From: Paramoeba atlantica
Lineage: Eukaryota > Discosea
Direction of reading: 5' to 3'
Length of the DNA stretch: 64,000 bases
NCBI GenBank assembly: GCA_977017575.1
Contig: CDRNVI010000012.1
Location: forward strand, 62,001-126,000
The position numbers were made by a program, and so were the translations under genes. Shown here piece after piece: positions 54,570 to 62,346 of the stretch. Each line of letters starts with the position of its first letter. Within the stretch, counting starts at the first letter, position 1. The notes under the pieces were generated by a model. That model had not been told where the DNA came from. It was given only the letters and a program-made list of their open reading frames with translations, and searched no databases.

Positions 54570-56216
54570 ATGAGGGAATTTCATCTAAAACTAAGATTGT
54601 GCATGTCTTTAATTGAGTTTCCGTATCTTATAACTTCAAAGCACATGGGAACCTCGAAGTCCAACCGAAAAATGGCCAAAAGTGACATTCCAAAAATATC
54701 TGATAAGCTCGCTACAAGGCAATTATTGAGGAAGCAGTCCCAACAAGAGGTAAATTCGAACCGATCTTCAAAAAGACGTAGGAATCCTTCTGAATCTCAG
54801 CCGCGATTACATCGTCAGAGTGGTGCCGTAGACAAAATGAATACACGCTCTACTCGTGCTCGTTCCGTTTCTATTGCACCTGTACCTGAACATGGCTCTC
54901 GACGTGCAACACGAAGTAGTGCAGCTTTGAAAGAACCTCCAAGATCAATAAAAATGAAGACTACCTTGCCGGAATCTGTAAAAGAAAGAAAGGAGGTACA
55001 GGTAGAATCCAAAGAGTTGATTCAAAAAGCGTCGTCCAGTAAACTCACGAAAAACTGGAATCAGAATGGTGTAAAAGAAAAAGTTGATAAAAGAAAGCCG
55101 CCAGGAGAAAAGACGTGCAGGCTACCAGTACACTACGCCGTATGGGGTCGATTTGTGACTGAGGTGTTTCAAGTAAGAACTCCCGAACTTTATCGCTCCC
55201 TAAACATTGATTTTTTGAAATTGCAATCTTTTACAGAACGGCACCTTCATGTATGCTGTAATTTGTTTCGGACTTTGGACTCTCTGTCGCAACGTGTCTC
55301 TGCTGAAACGTCGTCAAATTCCGCTGTGCAATGGAAGGTATGCTGTGATCTTATCCGTGCTTTGCTGCCAATACGTACAGAGAGTTCATCCACATCAGTT
55401 TCGTCGTTGGTTATGAAAAGTATGTCTTTCTCATGTCCGATATTTCAACTGAAAAGCCTTTTATATCAATTTCATCGATGTATTTTAGCATGGTTTCACT
55501 ACCGTAATCCTGCTACTTTTGGCCACAAAGAAGTACATGTGAAAAATTCGTACATACGCTTGATACCGGAGGAAAAAGATGTTGACGCTATTCGCTTGAA
55601 ACTTTATTTGGATTCAAAGCGAAACATTCAGCGTCTTCTTGGAAATTCGTTTTCACATGGGGATTTAGACATAGAGCCTATAAGTTCTGCAAATTTCCCT
55701 TTCAGTCCTTTTGCTGTTTGGGTTCCCACCCCCTTCGAAACGCACCGTTTCTTACTTCAGCTTTCATGTCCTAATGTGAAAATCGATTCAATACTATTTG
55801 ATATTTCTCTGGCTTCGAAACACATGGAAAGCCAAACCACAATTGCGTACGTCGCGATGGGGTGCGTAGAACTTGCCGGATATTTTGTTCACAGCTCTTC
55901 ACCGCAACTTCCATGCTGTAAGTCACCGTTCGAACAATGCGCTTATCATCGTATGTCATTGGGTGTCTTTCTCACCCCTTTGGATGCTTATCTTGCACTC
56001 ACCGGATCTTTAGATTCCAAAGAGAAAGAAACCTTGAAAAAGGTCTTTGTAATTGCATGTCGCGTACGCAAAAATATTCTTGATGAAATATCTGTCCAAC
56101 GAAAAGAATGTCTTCCTTATTTATCTGCTCAGTGTACGGCGACAGAATCCCAGCCTCTCGATGTTCAAGAGTTATTACCACAATACGTGATTGCACGCAT
56201 TTCACAAGAAATATGA
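54570..56216 (+). CDS. Unrecognised basic protein, 548 residues
   Basis: ATG at 54570, after ACTTTGTTACAG and CCTTTGCAG acceptor-like sites (54538-54559). In-frame ATGs at 54603 and 54645 are alternatives; the last gives a hydrophilic start (MGTSKSNRKMAKSD). Residues about 25-180 are rich in Lys, Arg and Ser and look disordered and nuclear. From about 185 the sequence is globular (RLPVHYAVWGRFVTEVFQV, HLHVCCNLFRTLDSLSQRV, MSLGVFLTPLDAYLALTGS). A conserved-looking C-terminal helical stretch KETLKKVFVIACRVRKNILD ends it. The opening L-P-x-x-Y...F is faintly like the geminin-binding part of Cdt1, but the rest does not fit, so I leave it unassigned. Confidence 0.7.
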   Translation: MREFHLKLRLCMSLIEFPYLITSKHMGTSKSNRKMAKSDIPKISDKLATRQLLRKQSQQEVNSNRSSKRRRNPSESQPRLHRQSGAVDKMNTRSTRARSVSIAPVPEHGSRRATRSSAALKEPPRSIKMKTTLPESVKERKEVQVESKELIQKASSSKLTKNWNQNGVKEKVDKRKPPGEKTCRLPVHYAVWGRFVTEVFQVRTPELYRSLNIDFLKLQSFTERHLHVCCNLFRTLDSLSQRVSAETSSNSAVQWKVCCDLIRALLPIRTESSSTSVSSLVMKSMSFSCPIFQLKSLLYQFHRCILAWFHYRNPATFGHKEVHVKNSYIRLIPEEKDVDAIRLKLYLDSKRNIQRLLGNSFSHGDLDIEPISSANFPFSPFAVWVPTPFETHRFLLQLSCPNVKIDSILFDISLASKHMESQTTIAYVAMGCVELAGYFVHSSSPQLPCCKSPFEQCAYHRMSLGVFLTPLDAYLALTGSLDSKEKETLKKVFVIACRVRKNILDEISVQRKECLPYLSAQCTATESQPLDVQELLPQYVIARISQEI

Positions 56217-56396
56217 AAAAGCAGTCCAGAGTTTCTGATCTTTCTGAGAATTAAATGAGTAGCGTATTCTTAAATTATTTGTTTCATAAATACAATGTGT
56301 CTTACTTTTGTCCAACAATTTGTCTGATTCTTAATTTTACACTTCACTAAACATATTATTGTTGAACAAGCATCATTTACTGGTTGTATTCTGTAA

Positions 56397-57515
56397 ATGG
56401 AAGGTGAAAGTGAACATGCCCTTTCGCAGAGTGCCGAGTCAACTTCGGCGGAAGAATCGGACACTTCCGTTACCTCCTCAAGTACGTTGGGGTCTACCAT
56501 AAACAGCGCCTCCTCCATCGAAGAGCAAGACCAAAAAGATAAAGAGACGGAGGAAGACGACACAACGAAGGACGCGGATCCCAACATTCAAACCCCCCAC
56601 GACCTGCAAACCGTCCGCCATAACGCGGCCCAGAAACTACAGGACGCCCTCGACCCGGTCTCTTCCCGTGTCCGTGATAAAACCGCTCTTGCCGCTGCCG
56701 TTAACCTGTACTTCCACGTGCTGCACTTTCAGACCCGAGCGTTAGGAGAGACGCACCCGGAGTGTGCTGCGTCGTATTTCGACTACGCCAACTGCTTCTT
56801 CCGTCTGCTTCAAAAATCTCTCGACGACGGGGACAAAGATGAGCGAGAGGATGAAAACACACGAGAGGACTGGGATGTGGTCACGGAGTGTTTGTTCCGG
56901 GCGCTCTCCGGGGCACAGCGTCGAGGAGACCCTGAGCTCACCTCCAAGTCACTCCACACGCTGTGCAGCGCGTATGTGGAGAGAGAGGACTTTAAGGCAG
57001 CGCGAGATATTGCGGAGCGCCGGGGGAGGGAGTGTCCCAGCACGGAGGGGACGCTACAGCTCGCACAGACGTACCTGTTGTGTGAGCAGTACACCTCCGC
57101 ACTTGCGGCGCTGGCTCCGTTGCGACGGGAAGGTACAGAGCTGAGTGAGACGCAAAAAGAGCAACTGGAGGAGATGGAGGAATTGTTAAAGGAGAACGAC
57201 CCGACGAAGCTGAAGTGGGAGATCAGAGGTTTAGCCAAAAGTGTTAAGGTGGCGCACACGAGCCTGAATCCTGCCACGGGGAATGTGATCTCGGTGTTTC
57301 AAACCACGGCACGTATCGATAACCAGAATACATTATCCACAACGAATTCAGCAAACAACGTGGCAAAAGTAACGCACGTGGCTCGCTCTAAAAGATCAGC
57401 GGACGAGGCTTGCGTCACTCGTACCGAAACTCACTCCGAAAAAGAGGCAGAAACTGCAACTCAGAATACCCACACTAGTTCAGGAAACTCGGCAAAGACA
57501 TTGCGTGTGGATTGA
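56397..57515 (+). CDS. NASP/SHNi-TPR-type histone chaperone
   Basis: NASP-family proteins (Hif1, Sim3) hold histone H3-H4 or CENP-A in the nucleus. 372 residues from the ATG at 56397. An acidic, Ser-rich N-terminus (about 1-60) precedes three or four TPR units: AAAVNLYFHVLHFQTRALGE with THPECAASYFDYANCFFRLL (the family's G-E-x-x-P-E-x-A-x-x-Y-x-x-Y), an acidic interruption (DDGDKDEREDENTREDW) in the place where NASP TPR2 is split, LTSKSLHTLCSAYVEREDF, and LQLAQTYLLCEQYTSALAAL. A basic C-terminal segment (RSKRSADEA) may be a nuclear signal. Order and acidic insert fit; sequence identity is modest. Confidence 0.65.
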   Translation: MEGESEHALSQSAESTSAEESDTSVTSSSTLGSTINSASSIEEQDQKDKETEEDDTTKDADPNIQTPHDLQTVRHNAAQKLQDALDPVSSRVRDKTALAAAVNLYFHVLHFQTRALGETHPECAASYFDYANCFFRLLQKSLDDGDKDEREDENTREDWDVVTECLFRALSGAQRRGDPELTSKSLHTLCSAYVEREDFKAARDIAERRGRECPSTEGTLQLAQTYLLCEQYTSALAALAPLRREGTELSETQKEQLEEMEELLKENDPTKLKWEIRGLAKSVKVAHTSLNPATGNVISVFQTTARIDNQNTLSTTNSANNVAKVTHVARSKRSADEACVTRTETHSEKEAETATQNTHTSSGNSAKTLRVD

Positions 57516-57621
57516 TTTTTGTGTGTTGAATCCCTTTATTTTTTTCCGTTAGTTCGCGTGACTAGTTTTCTTTAGATTAATCAGAAGTGTAGTATTCATT
57601 ATTTTCTTACTTTCACTAGAG

Positions 57622-57636
57622 TTACTTTCTTTTCAG
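57622..57636 (+). promoter_or_regulatory. Candidate trans-splice acceptor of NDP kinase
   Basis: TTACTTTCTTTTCAG, 17 nt before the ATG at 57654. Confidence 0.6.
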
Positions 57637-57653
57637 AGAGCCCACATATCAAT

Positions 57654-58118
57654 ATGTCCACAGAGGAGCGTACTTTTATTGCTGTAAAGCCTGACGGAGT
57701 ACAGCGCGGGCTAGTCGGCGAAATCATTAAACGGTTTGAAGTCAAGGGATACAAACTGATGGCACTGAAACTGATCCAACCCACCCTGGAGCAAACCTTT
57801 GAGCACTATATTGACCTGAAGGGTAAGAAGTTTTACCCCAGCTTATGTTCCTACATCGCAAACGGCCCTATTGTGGGTATGGTGTGGCAGGGCTTAGGTG
57901 CGGTCAAAGGTGGACGCACACTTTTGGGAGCCACACGTCCCGAGGATTCCCTTCCCGGGACAATTCGTGGCGATCTCTGCATAGACGTGGGTCGCAACAT
58001 CTGTCACGGAAGTGATAGCGTAGAGAGCGCGGAGAAGGAAATTGCGTTGTGGTTCAAGCCAGAAGAGCTTGTAGATTGGAAAAGCCACAGTCAGCCGTGG
58101 GTGTATGAAAGTGCGTGA
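57654..58118 (+). CDS. NDK: Nucleoside diphosphate kinase
   Basis: Equalises nucleoside triphosphate pools through a phospho-histidine. 154 residues from the ATG at 57654, the normal length. It shows [20 protein letters not shown] at the start, the kinase loop [14 protein letters not shown], and the active site [20 protein letters not shown] with the catalytic His at about 118. All nucleotide-binding residues visible by pattern are kept. Confidence 0.97.
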   Translation: MSTEERTFIAVKPDGVQRGLVGEIIKRFEVKGYKLMALKLIQPTLEQTFEHYIDLKGKKFYPSLCSYIANGPIVGMVWQGLGAVKGGRTLLGATRPEDSLPGTIRGDLCIDVGRNICHGSDSVESAEKEIALWFKPEELVDWKSHSQPWVYESA

Positions 58119-58632
58119 GTGAGAGAACGTCGAAAGGTCGAAATGAAATTGGGCGCGTTGTATCAAATTACGTGATGTACGGATTGGTAAATGTATGGTA
58201 TCTTGAGCCGGATTGGAGATTGAAAAAATCCTTAAATTCAAAAGCAATGAAGCGAAATACAGAATGTCCATAACTTTTAGTAATTGAAGTTTGTGATGCA
58301 AGAGTATAAATGTATGCATTTTTAGAGTTATAAATGTATGCATTTCTTAGTATGTTTTATGAAGAAAGAGCAATTATTCACTGACAATTCTCTTTTACAT
58401 TCTATGAATGCGAATCTACCTGTCTGATCATTTGTAATGTCCTTGCGTAATTTATTTAGGCAGCCTACGCCTTTCCACTTTTCAGTTACACAATGTGCTG
58501 TCGAAGAAATCAGTGTTCTGGATCGTAGGTATCTACACTTTTAGCAGCACGCTGTAGAATAAGATTTTATTAACTCGGATCCAGCATTTTCTGCGGCACA
58601 TCTGATCTAAGAGTCGCTGTTTCCTCTGCTGT
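58119..58632. other. Intergenic spacer, no gene seen
   Basis: About 510 bp. ATAAATGTATGCATTT occurs twice (about 58305 and 58330), 25 bp apart. No coding sequence. Confidence 0.55.
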
Positions 58633-60627
58633 ATGTCAGTTGTGTGTCTGGGAACGGATACACCTAATGCGGTGCCTCCCCTTCTCTTTACCATAGAAAA
58701 CGCTTACTATTTGATATATTGCCCGGAAGGTACACAGCGCTATTGCGCCGAGAGACACCATCACTTGGCTCACAACGGACGTCTACGCGTTGTGATTCTC
58801 CCCTGTATGTGCCCAGGTTGTATTTTTGGACTGCCTGGTCTGTACATCACACTTTGCGAAGTAGCAACCGAGCACAGAGATCTCATCGTGCTATGTAGCA
58901 ATGTCTCCACTCGAGTGGCTGCGGAGGCTTGGTGGGAGGCCTGTTCCTTTGCTTTACAAAACGTACAGCGCCCTTTGGGGGTGAAGTTTACCGAAACAGT
59001 TTATGCTGATGATAAAGTTAGGTTTCAGTTTCTCTCTACAGGAGAATCTTCCACCACTCAGTGGCCATACGGCATATGCCCTCTACTGATTGAGATTCCT
59101 GCTCGAGCAGGGACCTTCAACGTTTCTGCCGCAAAAGCTCTTGGAGTTTTACCAGGACCGAAGTATAGTCTGTTGAAAACGGGATGCAGCGTTCAAAGTG
59201 ATGAGCGTCCCGATTTTGTGGTGCATCCGCATCAAGTGTTGGGACGTCCGGATCCTGTGCAACATGCTCTAATTTATCATGGATATATTCCTAAGCTTGT
59301 AGCACAGGTTCAAAATATGAACATTACTCTATCAATCGACACTAAGTATAATATAGCGAGCGAACCAAGTATTCATTTCGCTTCCTCGACTAGGTGGCGT
59401 CTAGACCCTTCTACGTGGCACAGCTGCTTTCGAGACTCCGACATCGTACATCGTAGACTGCATTCACTTGACCCCCTCAGCTTTCCTCGGACCCATTTTC
59501 AAGTTGCCTTTAAACACGATCATGAAGCTTTCTCAGATTCCCCACAATGGTATTGGATGAAACCAGGCCTACGATATATATTTCATTCCTCTAGGAAAAA
59601 GAAAACAGTCCCGTCAGAATCCTACGTGGAATCTGGTTTATTTTCAGTGGAAAAGAATGGTACAACCTTTTCTGATAGCCTGACATTGAGTGTTGCAAAG
59701 GGGGTTACAGGACTGTGTCATGGTCCTGTTCTTTTGATATTGGGTTCCGGTTGCGCGGTTCCCTCGGTGTTTCGGAACGTGACGTGTAATCTTCTTCTAT
59801 TTGAGTTCAACCACAAAAGATACATTGTTATAATAGACTGCGGAGAAGGTAGCCTCGGGCAGTTGCGCCGCATGTACGATATTAAACCTTTTATGTCATG
59901 GGCCGATGAAATTGCGATTCTTTGCACTCATGGACATGCAGATCATCATTTTGGTCTTTGGAGCTTCCTTTTTGAAATACTCTACAAAGGTCTTAACGGA
60001 CAATCATCTCCCAGCATCACTCTCTTTCTTCCCCCTTCGATGTTAGCGTACGCATCCTGCTGTTTGAATCACATAAGTATATGGACTAGCCGTACAGAAA
60101 CAATCAAGTGTCTTTCTCTTCCTCGAAATGGAGGAATAGTTACGAATTGGTTACACTGCGTTCGAGTTCTTCATCCTTCCGATTCGTACGGATTCGTACT
60201 TTCTTTGAATGGAAGAAAATTTGTTTTTTCGGGAGATACTCGTCCATGCTCTACTCTCATTAATGCAGGAAAGGACGCAGATTGGCTTATTCATGAAGCT
60301 ACATTTCTTCCCTCAGAACAGGAAGATGCTCATTCAAAGTTTCATTCTACAATAACAGAAGCAATAGATGTGGCGCGTGCAATGAAAGCTAAATTTTCTC
60401 TATTTACTCACTTCTCTCAGCGCTACACGAAGCACATGGGGTTGTTTACAGACTTTCTTTTGGGGGAGCCAATGGGACTTACCACAGATATGGTCCGCAT
60501 TAATCTGCACGAACCAATCCCAACGGTATTAATGGGGAAAATAATTGTCAGCGAGATCGAAAAACAATTTCGAAAAGAAATTTCTTCGGAAAGAACAGAC
60601 GAGAAGGAACAATTTATGGACTACTAA
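58633..60627 (+). CDS. ELAC2: Long-form tRNase Z (ELAC2 type)
   Basis: Cuts the 3' trailer from tRNA precursors in nucleus and/or mitochondria. 664 residues from the ATG at 58633, the length of long-form RNase Z, which has two metallo-beta-lactamase halves. The C-terminal half is catalytic: LILGSGCAVPSVFRNVTCNL, IIDCGEGSLGQLRRMY, the metal site CTHGHADHHFGL (about residues 432-443, matching H-x-H-x-D-H), VFSGDTRPC and LIHEATF, then FSLFTHFSQRY. The N-terminal half keeps the fold (INGTLR-like NGRLRVVILPCMCPGCIFGL) but has lost the metal ligands, as expected. TTTCCTCTGCTGTATGTCAG at 58620-58639 overlaps the start; if that AG is the acceptor, translation would start further in. Confidence 0.93.
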   Translation: MSVVCLGTDTPNAVPPLLFTIENAYYLIYCPEGTQRYCAERHHHLAHNGRLRVVILPCMCPGCIFGLPGLYITLCEVATEHRDLIVLCSNVSTRVAAEAWWEACSFALQNVQRPLGVKFTETVYADDKVRFQFLSTGESSTTQWPYGICPLLIEIPARAGTFNVSAAKALGVLPGPKYSLLKTGCSVQSDERPDFVVHPHQVLGRPDPVQHALIYHGYIPKLVAQVQNMNITLSIDTKYNIASEPSIHFASSTRWRLDPSTWHSCFRDSDIVHRRLHSLDPLSFPRTHFQVAFKHDHEAFSDSPQWYWMKPGLRYIFHSSRKKKTVPSESYVESGLFSVEKNGTTFSDSLTLSVAKGVTGLCHGPVLLILGSGCAVPSVFRNVTCNLLLFEFNHKRYIVIIDCGEGSLGQLRRMYDIKPFMSWADEIAILCTHGHADHHFGLWSFLFEILYKGLNGQSSPSITLFLPPSMLAYASCCLNHISIWTSRTETIKCLSLPRNGGIVTNWLHCVRVLHPSDSYGFVLSLNGRKFVFSGDTRPCSTLINAGKDADWLIHEATFLPSEQEDAHSKFHSTITEAIDVARAMKAKFSLFTHFSQRYTKHMGLFTDFLLGEPMGLTTDMVRINLHEPIPTVLMGKIIVSEIEKQFRKEISSERTDEKEQFMDY

Positions 60628-60861
60628 ATCGATCCATCTCTATTTCATAAAAACTTAAGTACCACCAGACGAAGGTACCACCAGATGAAGGCACATGACG
60701 TCCACCCCCTTTTCTGTCATAAAAGAGAGAACTTGACAAAGCAGTGAACAACAAAATATTGCCGTGGTTGTATAACTACCGCTCTACCCTCGATTATTGA
60801 AAAAAAAAGTGAACAAAAACAGTGAAAATATAAAGAGGTACACAGTAATACAATACCGTAT

Positions 60862-60945
60862 ACCCCCCCAGTAAGATACCGCCCCCCAGTAAGAGAGATT
60901 TGGCCCTTTTTGGTCTGACCCCCAGTAAGAAAGATTTGGCTCGGG
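60862..60945. repeat. Cluster of CCCCCAGTAAGA(G/A)AGATTTGG repeats
   Basis: Three half-copies (about 60868, 60888 and 60919) of the family also at 24587-24655 and 61095-61146. The first is joined to ACCGTATACC, the outer end seen in the 24587 copy. Confidence 0.65.
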
Positions 60946-61094
60946 AGCCCCACAGGGGGCGTATAGAGGGTAGGGGGTGGGTGTCTGCATGTTGGGGGGC
61001 TCCGGGGGTAAGCATTTTAACACGTTTTCACAAGAAAAAATGTAAAAAATAGACAAAAAAATTGGGAGAAAAGAGGAAACTTGCCAAAAAAGCA

Positions 61095-61146
61095 TACCCC
61101 CCCAGTAAGAGAGATTTGTCCATTTCGACCCAAAACCCATTCTCTT
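61095..61146. repeat. Copy of the ATACCCCCCAGTAA family
   Basis: GCATACCCCCCCAGTAAGAG, then AGATTTGTCC...CCCAAAACCCATTCTCTTAC; same layout as 24587-24655 but without the second outer end. Confidence 0.65.
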
Positions 61147-61649
61147 ACGGCAGAAGAAAAATATATAAAAGGGGCTCCGGTGGTCCAAAAATTTTCAAAA
61201 AAAATCGGACCCTTGGGGAATCCAGGGAGGGGTCCATGGGGGCATACCGAACGAATTTTTTTTGAAAAAAATACTTTTCAAAAAAAAAGCGCAGAAGGGG
61301 TAGCCGGGGTCTTGGCACGCATTTTCCACCCCCCAACCCGGGGGTGACCCCCCCGCGTATACGCAGGCCAGGTCCGCCAGGTTCGGATTTTTTCGGAAAA
61401 AAAAAATTGAAAAACATTTCACTTTGGCGAAAAAAATGGCAAAAACAATATTTTTTCGAAATCATTTCTCCTGTTGTATTTTGGGATCTATACTAGCTTT
61501 CTCCGCAGTTGCTCTTACCAGACACCCCTTCTTCGAGCCTTGGTATGCCACCCAATATGACCCATTTTTGAGTAAAACATGCGAAAAAGTATTTCAAAAA
61601 AATCACCCCATTTTCACCCGAAAATCGGCCATTTTTGGCTATGATCTTT
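61147..61649. other. Gene-free stretch with long homopolymer runs
   Basis: It alternates A-runs with G/C-runs (for example TTGAAAAAAATAC and ACCCCCCAACCCGGGGGTGA). No gene is supported; frames of 60-116 codons on both strands are low in complexity. Confidence 0.5.
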
Positions 61650-61822
61650 CCGTTTTCTTCAGCTTTCCAGGCAAAAGTTTCTTTTTTAGGCTCTTGGTTA
61701 AATGCTGTGGTAGTTTTCAACTTAGAAGTCACTCATGCTGCGCGCTTCGCGTTGAAAACTACCACAGCATTTAACCAAGAGCCTGAAAAAGAAACTTTTG
61801 CCTGGAAAGCTGAAGAAAACCG
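61650..61822. repeat. Foldback repeat with 72-bp arms
   Basis: The arms 61650-61721 and 61751-61822 are almost perfect inverses (one or two differences), starting CGTTTTCTTCAGCTTTCCAG. The loop is 29 bp (61722-61750, containing GCGCGCTTCGC). No TA or longer duplication is evident at the borders. A foldback MITE or a recent inverted duplication. Confidence 0.85.
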
Positions 61823-61881
61823 AATGGAACAAATAACTAAATAAAAACAGTGAAAATATAAAGAACACGGTAATATAACCT

Positions 61882-62065
61882 AGGCTAAAGTGGACGAGGG
61901 AGATACTAAAAACACCTCAGGCAAACCACCACAAAAATGCAACGGTATCTCCCGATTTGTAAAGGATTCTGATGGGACAAAAGAATCTTTAACGGGAGAT
62001 ACTGTTGCATTTTTGTGGTGGTTTGCCCGAGGTGTTTTTAGTATCTCCCTCGTCCACTTTAGCCT
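61882..62065. mobile_element. 184-bp foldback MITE
   Basis: The arms 61882-61954 and 61994-62065 are near-perfect inverses, starting AGGCTAAAGTGGACGAGGGA. The loop is about 40 bp. The outer ~22 bp are shared with the copy at 40728-40915. After the right end, TTTTTTTTCAAAAATCG leads into further AT-rich DNA without genes (62066-62346), where AAAAATGTAAGTTAATGA is repeated at 62116 and 62138. Confidence 0.85.
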
Positions 62066-62346
62066 GGGTTTGTTCACTTTTTTTTCAAAAATCGACGGCA
62101 GACAGATAGCTCACAAAAATGTAAGTTAATGAAAAAAAAATGTAAGTTAATGAGAAAGGTCATTACCCCAAGCTGCATGAACAGCTCATTTAGACACTAG
62201 TCGTGCTAATTCTTCTCTTGTTAATTCCATTGGAATTTCTATTGAAGTATTTCTCGAAAAATGTAACAACCACCGGCAGACAAACAGCGCACAGTCATTC
62301 GAACCATTACTTTGAGTCAGATCATATCCAGGAAATAACTTCCAAG

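Noticed and set aside
54570-56216. Cdt1-like identity for the basic 548-residue protein
   Set aside because: Only a short L-P-x-x-Y...F pattern agrees; the rest of the geminin-binding fold cannot be recognised.
61062-61774. Frames of 67-116 codons near the foldback repeats
   Set aside because: Built from homopolymer runs and repeat arms.
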